A stretch of 64,000 bases of DNA, taken from Leptospiraceae bacterium (lineage in GTDB: Bacteria; Spirochaetota; Leptospiria; Leptospirales; Leptonemataceae). Below, piece by piece: positions 43,046-53,728 of this stretch. Under the pieces are notes generated by a model. The model did no database searches. It was not told the origin of the DNA and was given only the letters and a program-made list of their open reading frames with translations. Position 1 is the first letter of the stretch. Each line of letters starts with the position of its first letter. A program made the position numbers and the translations under genes. Location: positions 620,001 through 684,000 of the forward strand of contig BPKM01000001.1 of NCBI GenBank assembly GCA_026005135.1, written 5' to 3'.

Positions 43046-43895
43046 AAATATTATATCCTTCTTCAGATGGATGACCATCAAAAGTAAAATAAGGATTTTG
43101 TGAATGCGTAAATTCCGAAAACACATTTAAAACAGGAATATTTTGTTGTTTTAAAAATTGATATAAGCTTAATGTTACAGTTGAATCAATATCGGGTTTT
43201 TTTGTTTTAATATTCATTCCAGGATAGACTATAATTAAAAAGTTTTTTATTCTTTTTTCAGATAAAATATATTTGTAAAGTTTTATTATATTTTTATATG
43301 TAATATGATTAAAATTCTGAATATCCGAATTTATTGAGATTGTTTCGGGAATAGTATTATTTCGAGATAACTCTTTTTTTAAGAGAAATATAGTATTATA
43401 AATATTAGAAATTTTCCCTAAGTTATAATGTAAAAAAAATAGCGATTTTCTTATATGATTTTGATTATTTTCAATAATATCATCAGTAAAATCGGAAGTA
43501 TTATAAATCCAGAATAGATATTGAATTTTTGTATCTGGGTGATCCTTTAATGCTTTTTGTAATCGATTTAAAATTCCTAAGGTCCCTATAGAATCAACAC
43601 CTAAATTTCTTACTGGTATATCCTGATATAGATCTAATAAATAAGGGGTTGTATTTTCGTCAGATACAAGATAACCAAATGAAATAGAATCTCCTATAAA
43701 CCAAATTTCTTGATTATATTGATTTTTTCCAGACGCTCTTTTTGTTATCCTTTCTCCATAAGCATTTGTTGTAACTATCCATTGTTTATGATCTTCTCTA
43801 AAAAACGTAAATTTTTTATCTGGACATAAAAATAAATAATTTTTATAAAAACAATGTAATTTTCTATATTGTTTTAATTGATGAATTCTCGCCAT
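43008..43895 (-). CDS. SGNH/GDSL-like hydrolase
   Basis: [37 protein letters not shown]. Confidence 0.7.
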   Translation of the reverse strand: MARIHQLKQYRKLHCFYKNYLFLCPDKKFTFFREDHKQWIVTTNAYGERITKRASGKNQYNQEIWFIGDSISFGYLVSDENTTPYLLDLYQDIPVRNLGVDSIGTLGILNRLQKALKDHPDTKIQYLFWIYNTSDFTDDIIENNQNHIRKSLFFLHYNLGKISNIYNTIFLLKKELSRNNTIPETISINSDIQNFNHITYKNIIKLYKYILSEKRIKNFLIIVYPGMNIKTKKPDIDSTVTLSLYQFLKQQNIPVLNVFSEFTHSQNPYFTFDGHPSEEGYNIFTKVLIAHLKHL

Positions 43896-43954
43896 AAAAG
43901 TTTAAGCTAAATTCTAAAACAAGTATAATAAAAAGTAATAAAAATATAAATTTT

Positions 43955-44419
43955 TTAATATTCATTTTTTATTTTTTCTTCGAGTTTTTTCTCCAGTAAA
44001 AATTTTTCGAGAAAACCCTGTTCTTTTTCTGGTACTTCTATACAATCACCTATATAGACATATTTTTTGTATTGAGGAAATTCTTTTTTACCTGTAATTT
44101 TAATTGTATATTTTTTATTTGCTTTTAGGTTACAAAGAGCTGCACCTTTTGTAAAGTTTATCCTATCTTTAAATTCTATTAGATATTCACCTTCTAATAA
44201 ATATAATTTATCATAATATTCTGGATTAGATTCATCTTTTAGTCGAAGTACATATCCATCAAATTCTAAAATAGCAATTTCTTCTTGAGGTTTATAATCA
44301 TTAAAATTTCTATAAATTGTTGGTGTTTTACAATAACCAAATGGAATTAACAATAATAATATTATAAAATTCTTAATTTGTATTTTCATTTTGAATCGAT
44401 TTTTTAAAATAAATTTCAT
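43955..44419 (-). CDS. Putative lipoprotein
   Basis: IILLLLIPFGYCKTP signal/lipobox. Confidence 0.5.
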   Translation of the reverse strand: MKFILKNRFKMKIQIKNFIILLLLIPFGYCKTPTIYRNFNDYKPQEEIAILEFDGYVLRLKDESNPEYYDKLYLLEGEYLIEFKDRINFTKGAALCNLKANKKYTIKITGKKEFPQYKKYVYIGDCIEVPEKEQGFLEKFLLEKKLEEKIKNEY

Positions 44420-44954
44420 TAAAAATATTTTTTTGTTCTGGATTTTGTAAAGATAATTTTAACTGATTCTCTTCTATAAATTCTATACGGACTAATTCTA
44501 TATTTTCTTTTTCTAATTGATTACTTATTTCTTTGAGTTCTAATAATAAATAAGGAATATCATCTATATGGATTTCTTTAATATAAAATATTCCTTTATG
44601 TTGTTTTGCTATAAGTTTTTGATCTTTTCGTAGAGTATATTGAAATTCCCATAAGTTACTATTTTCTTGATTTTTATTTTCTTGTATAAAAAAATGAATT
44701 TTTGCATCAGGTATATCATTTTCAATTTGAGTTAAAAAATTTTTGTAAATATCTATATCAATATCTGGATCAAAAGAATTTTTTTTTAACATTGCCTTAG
44801 TTGTTTTATCATAATCGATTTGCCATAATCCATAGAGTTGATTGATAATTTCTTTTTCTGATTGATAATAATGAGATTTTTGATTTGTAGCACAATAAGA
44901 AATAAATAAAACCAAAGATAAATTAACTATAATTTTTGAAATAGAAAAATACAT
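44373..44954 (-). CDS. Putative lipoprotein
   Basis: KIIVNLSLVLFISYCATNQ signal/lipobox. Confidence 0.5.
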   Translation of the reverse strand: MYFSISKIIVNLSLVLFISYCATNQKSHYYQSEKEIINQLYGLWQIDYDKTTKAMLKKNSFDPDIDIDIYKNFLTQIENDIPDAKIHFFIQENKNQENSNLWEFQYTLRKDQKLIAKQHKGIFYIKEIHIDDIPYLLLELKEISNQLEKENIELVRIEFIEENQLKLSLQNPEQKNIFNEIYFKKSIQNENTN

Positions 44955-45020
44955 TTAAGAAACAATGTTTTTAATAGAAAAATTCTATCAATCTTTTTTT
45001 ATAATAATCCGATTTATAGA

Positions 45021-45443
45021 ATGATGTTAAAAGGATTTGAAACATTACATTTATTAGAAAGAGGATTAAAGGCAGATATAATCCGTAAAGAAGTTATTGC
45101 TAACAATATTGCAAATGTTGATGTACCTGGCTTTAAACGTTCAGAAGTTGCATTCGAGGTACAGTTAAAAAGAGCAATAGAATTACAAAAAAAGATAGAA
45201 GAAGAACCACCATTGAAAACAATTCATCCAGAACATATTGCAAAAAAAAGAGCTCCAGATCTAAAACAAATTAAACCAAAGGTTTTTATAGATTATTTGT
45301 CAACAATGAGAAATGATGGAAATAACGTTGATATAGAAGATGAAGTAATGAAGTTAACAAGAACTCAATTACATTATAGTTTATTAGCTGACCGTATAGC
45401 TGGGAAATTTTCGGAATGGAATCAATTTATAAGAATGGCATAA
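45021..45443 (+). CDS. flgB: Flagellar basal-body rod protein FlgB
   Basis: LERGLKADIIRKEVIANNIANVDVPGFKRSEVAFE; DGNNVDIEDEVMKLTRTQLHYSLLADRIAGKF. Confidence 0.93.
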   Translation: MMLKGFETLHLLERGLKADIIRKEVIANNIANVDVPGFKRSEVAFEVQLKRAIELQKKIEEEPPLKTIHPEHIAKKRAPDLKQIKPKVFIDYLSTMRNDGNNVDIEDEVMKLTRTQLHYSLLADRIAGKFSEWNQFIRMA

Positions 45444-45469
45444 ACGATTAATATAAAGGGAGAATAAAT

Positions 45470-45934
45470 ATGGGAATGTTTACTTCAATGAATATTGCAG
45501 CAACTGGATTATCGGCACAGAGATTAAGATTAGATGTAATCGCAAATAACCTTGCCAATATTAATACAACAAGGAATGCTCAGGGAAATGGTCCATATAG
45601 AAGAAAAGAAGTTGTAATGACGCCTATTAATCTAAGAAGTAATTGGCGCTCTCCTATATTTCCCCAGGGTTTAGATACAGGAATAGGTAGAGGTGTACGT
45701 GTATTAAAAATTGTTGAAGATAATAGACCTTTCCGTCTTGTATATGATCCAGATCATCCAGATGCAATTAAGATAGGACCTAAAAAAGGATATGTTGAAT
45801 ATCCTAATGTCAATATTGTAGAAGAAATGACAGATATGATTTCAGCAGCTCGTTCTTATGAAGCAAATGCTCAGGTTATTCAAGGATCGAAACAAATGTT
45901 TCAAAAAGCATTAGAAATAGGAAGAATGGCTTAA
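45470..45934 (+). CDS. flgC: Flagellar basal-body rod protein FlgC
   Basis: SMNIAATGLSAQRLRLDVIANNLANINTT; PDAIKIGPKKGYVEYPNVNIVEEMTDMISAARSYEANAQVIQGSKQMFQKALEI. Confidence 0.95.
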   Translation: MGMFTSMNIAATGLSAQRLRLDVIANNLANINTTRNAQGNGPYRRKEVVMTPINLRSNWRSPIFPQGLDTGIGRGVRVLKIVEDNRPFRLVYDPDHPDAIKIGPKKGYVEYPNVNIVEEMTDMISAARSYEANAQVIQGSKQMFQKALEIGRMA

Positions 45935-45974
45935 AAAAATTGACGTTGATATATAATAAAAAAAATTAATTTTT

Positions 45975-47700
45975 GTGATATTTATTAAATATTATAAAAA
46001 ATATGAATTTATTCTTATATTGTTTTTTTATTTTGTCTTATATTTATTTACAAGACATATACCAGTTCATCCAGATGAGGCTTATTATTGGCAATGGTCT
46101 AATTACTTAGATTTTTCTTATTATGATCAGGGACCAGGTATTGCAATTTATATTTATTTTTTAAAACAGCTTGTAGGGGATAATCTAAGATTAATTGGAA
46201 TTATTTCGAATCTTTTAGCTTTTTTATTTTTTTCTTTATATTCTCATTTTATTTTTCAAAAGTTTGGATTAAAATTATCTATAATTAGATTATTCTTGTT
46301 TTTTATTTCCATTCCAGCACTTTTAGGTATTTCTTTTATGACCTTTCATGATTCTTTATTATTAATTTGCTGGAATGCTTCTATTTTTTATTTTTTAAAA
46401 AGTTTTGATTATCTTAAAAAACATAATACAATTCATTTTACTTATTATACTTTATTGATTCTATTTTTAGGATTAGGGACTTTAACAAAATATACGATGA
46501 TACATTTTATCATTTCTTTAATTCTGTTTCTATTATTAAAATCTAATCGAAATCTTTTTTTTAAGATATTACGGGATTTTCGATTTTATATAGGGATTTT
46601 TATATATTTAATTCTTATATTACCTATTTTATATTGGAATTATCATCATAATTGGATAGGAATTGATGCAATAAAATATCTTCGATCTTCAGGTGGAGGA
46701 TTTCAATCCTTTTCTTTACATAAATATTTACTTTCTTTCTTTTTTTCCTTATCTCCATTTTATTTTTTTTACCTTATAGTAAATATAAATAAAATTAAAA
46801 AATTTTACGAAGAAAATGATTCTATTCGTTTTTTAGTAATTAATGTAGTATTTGTTGTAATATTTTTTTTCGTATACTCCTTATCTAAGGAAGTGCAGGG
46901 AAACTGGATTATAATGATATATCCTGTATTATCATTCCTTATTTATTTAATGTTTGAACTTCATATAAAAAGAAAATTCTTATATATTTCTATGAGTATT
47001 TTCTGTACTATTGGCTTTTTTAACTATATACATAATTCCAGTAGTAGGTTTTTTAAATAAACATTATCTAAATTTACCAGTATATTATTTTTCCAGTATA
47101 AATACATATGGTTATAAAGAATTAGGAAATATTTTATATAAAGAATTAAATAATTTAAAAATAAAAAAACAAGAAAATATTCAATTATTAGCAAATAGTT
47201 ATCAAGATGCAAGTATTATAAATTATTATTTAAAAGATAAAATTCCATTTATACCTTCTTTAAATATACTTATACAAAATCAATATGATATATGGAATGG
47301 TATTTCTAATAAAAATTCCTATATATTTTATGAGATTATTAATAATCCCTGTAAAAAAACACTCCATAATAATCCAGAACAATATAAAATTATTTTAAAT
47401 ATGTATTTTAATACGATAGAATTTATAAATAGTTATGAATATTTTGATCCAGTATTAAATGAAGTGACAAAAGTTATGTATTTATATTATGTAAAAGATT
47501 TTAAAGGATATCCAGATAATATTTTTGTCGATTTTATAAATACAAATATGATCTATACTTTTATGCCAAATCTAGTTCCTTTATCACAGTTAAAAAATAA
47601 AACTAAAAAAGATTTAAAAAATGAATTTAATCAATTTTTTATTTTAATAAAACAAATGGAGGAGATGAAAAAAGAAAATGAAAAATGTACATTATTTTAA
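45975..47700 (+). CDS. Glycosyltransferase family 39-like integral membrane protein, split by a +1 frame break
   Basis: HPDEAYYWQWSNYLDFSYYDQGPGIAIYIYFLKQLVGDN; ORFs 45975-47060 and 47011-47700 join at FCTIGF/LTIYIIPVVGFLNKHY. Confidence 0.7.
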
Positions 47701-48067
47701 TTTTCTAATTCTATTTATTTTTTTATTCTGTAAAGATACTCCATATAATTTTAAAAATTCTCAGGAAATGTACTTATATTATTCAAAAGAATTATGTTCT
47801 AAAATGTATAATTGCCTTAAACCCTATACTAGAACCCTTAAAATTTACAGTCAAAGTAAATTAGATAAAAACATATGTATTAATAATATAAAAAAACAAA
47901 TTTTATCAAATGATTATATCGATTCAGAAAAAATTCAACAAAAAGCGATCAAATGTTATGATTATCTATTGAAGGTAGAATGTAAAACGTTTCTTACTGC
48001 ACCATATGTACAATTTGATTGTTTAGAGTTAAAAAAGATTACCATAGAAACTTTTTTGCATTATTAA
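47678..48067 (+). CDS. Small Cys-containing putative lipoprotein
   Basis: [15 protein letters not shown]. Confidence 0.45.
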   Translation: MKNVHYFNFLILFIFLFCKDTPYNFKNSQEMYLYYSKELCSKMYNCLKPYTRTLKIYSQSKLDKNICINNIKKQILSNDYIDSEKIQQKAIKCYDYLLKVECKTFLTAPYVQFDCLELKKITIETFLHY

Positions 48068-48168
48068 AATATGTTGTTTTTATTTATTTTTATATATTAA
48101 AGATATTGTATTTAATAACAAAAAAATATTCGTTTACAATAAGAATAAAAAAAATTTATGGATACTTA

Positions 48169-48666
48169 ATGAAGATAGCTGTCTATCCTGGTTCTTTTGA
48201 TCCAATTACGAATGGTCATTTAGATATTATAAATAGAGCAAAAGAAATCTTTGATAAAGTTATTATTGCTATAGCAGTAAATTCTTCCAAGAAAACATTA
48301 TTTACCTTAGAAGAAAGAAAAGAGTTAATAGAAAAAGTAATTTCTAAAAGAAAAGAATTAGATGGAAAGGTAGAAGTTGTTATTTTTAGAGGCCTTTTAA
48401 CAACATTTGCTAAGGAAATTAAGGCAACAGCCATTGTTCGAGGTATTAGAGCTGTAACAGATTTTGATTATGAATATGCAATTTATCAGGTAAATAGAGA
48501 ATTAGCACCTGAGGTGGATACAGTTTTTTTACTTGCTAGTAGAGAATTTTCGTTTATTTCCAGTACAATTATTAAGGAAGTTGCTCGTTATGGGAGAGTT
48601 TTAAAAGAATATGCTCCACCAGAAGTAAATGAAGCCTTATTAAAGAAATTTGGTCATATACAGTAG
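48169..48666 (+). CDS. coaD: Phosphopantetheine adenylyltransferase CoaD
   Basis: [62 protein letters not shown]; start refined from ORF-track 48019. Confidence 0.95.
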   Translation: MKIAVYPGSFDPITNGHLDIINRAKEIFDKVIIAIAVNSSKKTLFTLEERKELIEKVISKRKELDGKVEVVIFRGLLTTFAKEIKATAIVRGIRAVTDFDYEYAIYQVNRELAPEVDTVFLLASREFSFISSTIIKEVARYGRVLKEYAPPEVNEALLKKFGHIQ

Positions 48667-48849
48667 TTTCGTTTTATTAATCTTTTTTAGATTTAATAAA
48701 AAATTATATATTCTATAATTATCATTAACAATATTTTTTTATAATTAAAATCCTTAGTTTAATAAATATAAATTTTTTTAAAAAATGATTGTCAGATTAA
48801 AGTTATCAATTAATTCAATATAAAATTTAAAAAATATGGAGGGATATTT

Positions 48850-49323
48850 ATGAAAATAAAAATTTTAATAATTAGTATGATTATGATATTTTTGGGAAAT
48901 TGTGCTATTTTTAGTTCGTTGGATTCTATTTCCAATCTATCGAATTCAATTTCTCGATCATTAAATAGTATTTCTACATCTTTAGAATCTATATCAGACT
49001 CATTACGTTCTTCAAGTGAATCCATCAGTGATTCCAGTAAAGGAGAAGAAAAGAAACAACAGGAAGCTTATATGAATGATATAAAATATTTAACTATCTT
49101 TGCTGTGAAAGAATCTATTTCTTCGAATGATTATTTAAGAGAAATTGCTCGAATTGCAAGAAATTATGGAATTTATAACTGGCAAACATATCCTTATACA
49201 TATAAAGGCATTGGTAGAGGTATTCGTAATGCACAGATAAGAGAATCGGAATTTCATGAATTCTTAAGTAGTTTAGAAAATCAAGATATGAAAAACTACT
49301 TAAAAGAGGGATATTATAACTAA
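48850..49323 (+). CDS. Putative lipoprotein with Ser/Leu/Ile heptad-like repeat
   Basis: IFLGNCAIFSS lipobox followed by SSLDSISNLSNSISRSLNSISTSLESISDSLRSSSESISDSS; upstream ggaggg RBS. Confidence 0.6.
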   Translation: MKIKILIISMIMIFLGNCAIFSSLDSISNLSNSISRSLNSISTSLESISDSLRSSSESISDSSKGEEKKQQEAYMNDIKYLTIFAVKESISSNDYLREIARIARNYGIYNWQTYPYTYKGIGRGIRNAQIRESEFHEFLSSLENQDMKNYLKEGYYN

Positions 49324-49333
49324 AAATTGATTT

Positions 49334-50932
49334 ATGAGTCAAAATCATTATGATGCAATTATTATTGGAACAGGTATAGGAGGTTTAACAACTGCCTCCT
49401 TACTTTCTCAATTATTTCAGAAAAGGGTTTTATTATTAGAACAGCATTTTAAAATTGGTGGTTTTACACATACCTTTAAGAGAAAGGATTTCGAATGGGA
49501 TGTAGGGATTCATTATATTGGTAATATGGAAGAAGGTTCATCTTTATGTAAATTAGTTAATTTCCTTACAGAAGGTAAATTACATTGGAATAAAATGAAA
49601 GAACCATTTGAAGAATTTATCAATCCAGAAATTCGCTTAAAAGTTTATGGAAATAAAGAAAGATACATAGAAGAATTAATACAATATTTTCCTAAGGAAA
49701 AAGATAATATTGTCGAATATTTTAATGATATAGAAAAAACTTCAAAATGGTTTTCAATGCATGTTAGTTTTAAATCATTACCAAAGCCTTTAAATTTACT
49801 TCCATCGCCACTTCAATTTGCAAAAAATGCCTTAATAACAACAAAAGAATATTTAGATTATCGATTTCAGGATCCTGTTCTTAAATCCATTATTGTTTCT
49901 CGTTGGGGTGATTATGGTTTACCACCATCAAAAAGTACTTTTATAATCCATAGTTTAATTGAAGAACATTATTTTAATGGAGGTTGGTATCCAGATGGAG
50001 GATCTTCTAAAATAGCAGAAACTATACTTCCTACGATTTATAAAAATGGTGGAGAAGTTTTATTATCTCATAGAGTCGATGAAATATTAATTAAAAATAA
50101 TACTGCAATTGGTGTTAAAGTTTCTCATATACAGGGAGAAAAAGTAAGAGAAGAAAAAGAATTTTTTGCAGATGTAATTGTATCTAATGCTGGAATTTAT
50201 AATACACTAACAAAAATGATTTCAGAAAATAATTTAAGTATAAATATTCAAAATAAAATAAGTCAAATTAAAAAAGATTTAGAAGAATTATTGATGGATT
50301 CGATGAGTAATGTTACGCTATATTTAGGATTAAAAGATAATCCAGAAAATCATCAAATAGAAGGTAGAAATTATTGGATATATAGGTATTTAGATCATGA
50401 TGAAGCTTTTACCAAAAAAAGAGAACTTTTAGAAGGTAAGCCTACAGGCGTTTATGTTTCTTTTCCTTCTCTAAAAAATAACAATGCAAAAGCTCATACA
50501 GCAGAAATTATTAGTTTTGTAGATTATGAACCGTTTATAAAATGGAAAGGATTTCCCTGGAAGAATAGAGGAGAATCTTATGAGAATTTAAAAAATATGA
50601 TAACAGAAAGTTTAATTGATTTTACATCAAAATATATACATAATTTACCATCTTTGATTGAATATAAAGAATTATCGACTCCTATTACAAATGAATTTTT
50701 CTCTCATCATCCTCGGGGTGTAATCTATGGAATACCATGTACTAAAAAGAGATTTGAAAAAGATTGGATAGGTCCACATACACCGATACAGAATTTATTT
50801 ATAACAGGTGCAGATGCATCTACACCCGGTTTTGCTGGTGCTATGATGGGTGGTTTTGCTTCTACAGCAGCTATTATGAGTTTTAAAAGTGTTTTATCAT
50901 TGTTTAAATTATTAAATCCGGTCACAATATAA
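49334..50932 (+). CDS. Phytoene desaturase/retinol-saturase-like FAD-dependent oxidoreductase
   Basis: DAIIIGTGIGGLTTASLLSQLFQKRVLLLEQHFKIGGFTHTFKRKDFEWDVGIHYIG; NLFITGADASTPGFAGAMMGGFASTAAIM. Confidence 0.9.
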   Translation: MSQNHYDAIIIGTGIGGLTTASLLSQLFQKRVLLLEQHFKIGGFTHTFKRKDFEWDVGIHYIGNMEEGSSLCKLVNFLTEGKLHWNKMKEPFEEFINPEIRLKVYGNKERYIEELIQYFPKEKDNIVEYFNDIEKTSKWFSMHVSFKSLPKPLNLLPSPLQFAKNALITTKEYLDYRFQDPVLKSIIVSRWGDYGLPPSKSTFIIHSLIEEHYFNGGWYPDGGSSKIAETILPTIYKNGGEVLLSHRVDEILIKNNTAIGVKVSHIQGEKVREEKEFFADVIVSNAGIYNTLTKMISENNLSINIQNKISQIKKDLEELLMDSMSNVTLYLGLKDNPENHQIEGRNYWIYRYLDHDEAFTKKRELLEGKPTGVYVSFPSLKNNNAKAHTAEIISFVDYEPFIKWKGFPWKNRGESYENLKNMITESLIDFTSKYIHNLPSLIEYKELSTPITNEFFSHHPRGVIYGIPCTKKRFEKDWIGPHTPIQNLFITGADASTPGFAGAMMGGFASTAAIMSFKSVLSLFKLLNPVTI

Positions 50933-50967
50933 GTTGAAAGATTATTTTAATTTATTTTTTTATTTTT

Positions 50968-51417
50968 ATGGAGAATAATCAAAATAAAAAAAATCAAGTT
51001 TATAAATCTAAATTTAATCGAGATCCTGTAGTAAAAGATAAAGCTTTTTTAAACTATCCAGTAAGAACTTTAGATCCTCCTATTTCTATTGTTGATAGGG
51101 CAAAAGAAATTGAAAAAGCTGATGAATGGTTAAAAGCAGGCGTAAATCAAAAATTAGATATAATTTTAAAACAGATTCAATCTTTACAAAAACAAGCAAA
51201 AGAAATTATTTTAAAAGCAGAAGAAGATGCTAAATTGCATAGGGTTAAATGTAATTTTGAAAAAAAACCGGGTATGATTTTACATCTTTATGAAAAACCC
51301 AATGGTGAACAATATTTCTCTTTACTTTCTCCAGAAGAATGGGGGACTCCACCACATAAATTCTTAGGTACTTATAAATTAAATTTAGATATGAGTTTTG
51401 AAAAAATAGAAAATTAA
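50968..51417 (+). CDS. DUF2452-like protein
   Basis: IVDRAKEIEKADEWLKAGVNQKLDIILKQIQSLQKQAKEIILKAEEDAKLHRVKCNFEKKPGMILHLYEK. Confidence 0.65.
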   Translation: MENNQNKKNQVYKSKFNRDPVVKDKAFLNYPVRTLDPPISIVDRAKEIEKADEWLKAGVNQKLDIILKQIQSLQKQAKEIILKAEEDAKLHRVKCNFEKKPGMILHLYEKPNGEQYFSLLSPEEWGTPPHKFLGTYKLNLDMSFEKIEN

Positions 51418-52067
51418 GGAGCAAGGCCTTTATCTAAAAGTTTAATAATTGCTTCTTTTCTTTTTTCTATAAATTCTTCCAATTCTTTTTGATTATAATC
51501 TAAAATTTGTTTAGCAAATGTTGTTTGCATTAAAGCAGATTCCATTAAGCCAACAATATTTAACATAATATGTTCTTCTTCAATATCATTTCGTATTTCG
51601 TTTATTTTTTGTAATTCTCTAATTTTATTTAGTAAGAAGAATTTCTCTGCTATTTTTTTGATTTCTTTTGGATGTTGTTTGGTGATGATTTTTTTCATGG
51701 TTTTTAAACCACTGGCAACTTCCTGTATAAAGATCTTTTTAAAATCTGGATATTCAAAAAAAATATGATAATATGCATCAATTGTTTGTTTTAAAAACGT
51801 TTTTCTATCGCTTGCATCAACATTCTTTTCTGCAATTATTTTATCAAATAAATTATGAAAGTGCTCAATAACGGTTTCGTATAATGTTTCTTTATCTTTA
51901 TAATAATAATGGAGCATAGCTTTATTAATTTTTGCTCTTTCTGCAATTTTTTGCATTCTTGCTCCATCAAAACCTTTTTCTGCAAATTCTTTATAAGCGG
52001 CTTCTATAATTTTTTCTTTGGTACTGATTTTAGATTTTTTATTTTTTATAAGCATAATATTTTGCAA
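51414..52067 (-). CDS. TetR/AcrR-family transcriptional regulator
   Basis: TKEKIIEAAYKEFAEKGFDGARMQKIAERAKINKAMLHYYYKDKETLYETV. Confidence 0.92.
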   Translation of the reverse strand: MQNIMLIKNKKSKISTKEKIIEAAYKEFAEKGFDGARMQKIAERAKINKAMLHYYYKDKETLYETVIEHFHNLFDKIIAEKNVDASDRKTFLKQTIDAYYHIFFEYPDFKKIFIQEVASGLKTMKKIITKQHPKEIKKIAEKFFLLNKIRELQKINEIRNDIEEEHIMLNIVGLMESALMQTTFAKQILDYNQKELEEFIEKRKEAIIKLLDKGLAP

Positions 52068-52136
52068 TTTTAATCTTATTGTTCAGAATTAACTATTTGG
52101 TTTAAATGTCAATTAAATTACTTTTATAGAGTAAAA

Positions 52137-53030
52137 TTATAGTAAAACCTTTTTTAAAGATAAATAAATTTCTTCGTATCGTTTATAAGTTTCTTGAATT
52201 AAATTTTGTGGTAGTTCTGGTGGAGGTGGTTTTTTGTCCCAGTTTAAGGATTCTAAATAGTCTCGAATAATTTGCTTATCATAACTGTCAAAATGATTTG
52301 AATCTTTTTTCCAGAATCTACTGGAATCTGGGGTTAAAACCTCATCAATTAGATAAATTTTATTATCTTTTATGCCAAATTCAAATTTAGTGTCGCATAA
52401 TAAAAAACCAGCTTTTTCCAATAAAATAGATGCTTCTTTATAAATAGCTATAGAAATATCTCTAAGTTGATTAGCTAAATTTTCTCCTATTTTTTCTTGC
52501 ATATAGGCAAAAGAAACATTAACATCATGCTTGCCTAATTCTTCTTTGGTTGCAGGAGTAAAAATTGGTTCTGGTAATTTAGAGCCAAATGTTAGTCCAT
52601 CTGGTAAGGAAATTCCACAGATACTTTTAGATTGTTGATATTCTTTCCATCCAGAGCCTGCTAAATATCCTCTTACAACACATTCAAAATCTATTCTTTT
52701 TGTTTTATAAACAAGCATTGAACGATGAGCAAATTCTTTAAAATTACAAAATGGTTCAGGGAATTCTTTTAATTCATCTGTAATAAAATGGGTTTCGAAA
52801 TTTAGTGCTTCTGTTAGTGTTTTTCCAGAAAAAATATTTGATGGCTTATTTTTTAAATATTTAAACCACATTACAGCAATTTGATTTAATAATATTCCTT
52901 TATTAGGTATAATTTCTCTAAAAATAACATCAAATGCAGATATTCTATCTGTCGATACTATAAGCATTTTTTCTTTATCTACATTGTATAAATCTCTTAC
53001 TTTTCCTTGATAAAATGGTTTTAAATTCAT
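52137..53030 (-). CDS. purC: Phosphoribosylaminoimidazole-succinocarboxamide synthase
   Basis: YQGKVRDLYNVDKEKMLIVSTDRISAFDVIFREIIPNKG; ECVVRGYLAGSGWKEYQ; LIDEVLTPDSSRFW. Confidence 0.95.
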   Translation of the reverse strand: MNLKPFYQGKVRDLYNVDKEKMLIVSTDRISAFDVIFREIIPNKGILLNQIAVMWFKYLKNKPSNIFSGKTLTEALNFETHFITDELKEFPEPFCNFKEFAHRSMLVYKTKRIDFECVVRGYLAGSGWKEYQQSKSICGISLPDGLTFGSKLPEPIFTPATKEELGKHDVNVSFAYMQEKIGENLANQLRDISIAIYKEASILLEKAGFLLCDTKFEFGIKDNKIYLIDEVLTPDSSRFWKKDSNHFDSYDKQIIRDYLESLNWDKKPPPPELPQNLIQETYKRYEEIYLSLKKVLL

Positions 53031-53587
53031 AGTTTTATAAGGTCATTTTTATTTTGTTTTATCTGGTTTCGATTAAATTTTTGAATTGTTGTATTACAGT
53101 AAAAAACAATTTCATCTGGGGAAAAAATTTTTTTATTGTTATGGTTAGCTTTAATCAGATTAGAACCAGGACAGAATAAAATTAGATTTTGAAGATTTTT
53201 TGGACTTTTAAAATAAGAAGGCCAGAAAGGGAATGTTCTACATTGTAAAGGACGTACTGGATAAATAGAACATTGATTTTTTGTATTTAAAAAATAACAT
53301 TTATTATATGTTTTATGAATAAATAATCCATTTTTATTTTTATGAATAATTTTTTGTTTTAATTCCTTCCATTGTGTTTGGTCTAATTTTAAATATTTCT
53401 TTACTTCTATAAGTTCTTTATAGGAAAAATAAACACTTCCTGGCCCATAGCAACATTTACCACATTTCGTACATTGAAAAGAAAAATGATTTTGATTTAA
53501 AGAATTTTTTACAGAATCTTTATCAATTCCATTAATAGGTATAAAATATTGATTTATAATAGAATATATAAAGGTCTTAAAATTCAT
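53027..53587 (-). CDS. YkgJ-family Cys-cluster protein
   Basis: FQCTKCGKCCYGPGSVYFS; CYFLNTKNQCSIYPVRPLQCRTFPFW. Confidence 0.85.
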   Translation of the reverse strand: MNFKTFIYSIINQYFIPINGIDKDSVKNSLNQNHFSFQCTKCGKCCYGPGSVYFSYKELIEVKKYLKLDQTQWKELKQKIIHKNKNGLFIHKTYNKCYFLNTKNQCSIYPVRPLQCRTFPFWPSYFKSPKNLQNLILFCPGSNLIKANHNNKKIFSPDEIVFYCNTTIQKFNRNQIKQNKNDLIKL

Positions 53588-53728
53588 TCTGAAAAATATT
53601 TCTTATAAGGATTTTTATAGTCAAAACTATTTTATGTCATATAAAATAAAATAATTTCTTTATAATACGAAATAATTTATAAAAAAGCTATCAGGAAAAT
53701 TTTTAAAATCCCGAAAAATTTATTAAGC

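Noticed and set aside
45975-47700. Two separate genes for the GT39-like region
   Set aside because: Second ORF continues the first after a +1 shift in a T6 run; a single protein is more parsimonious.
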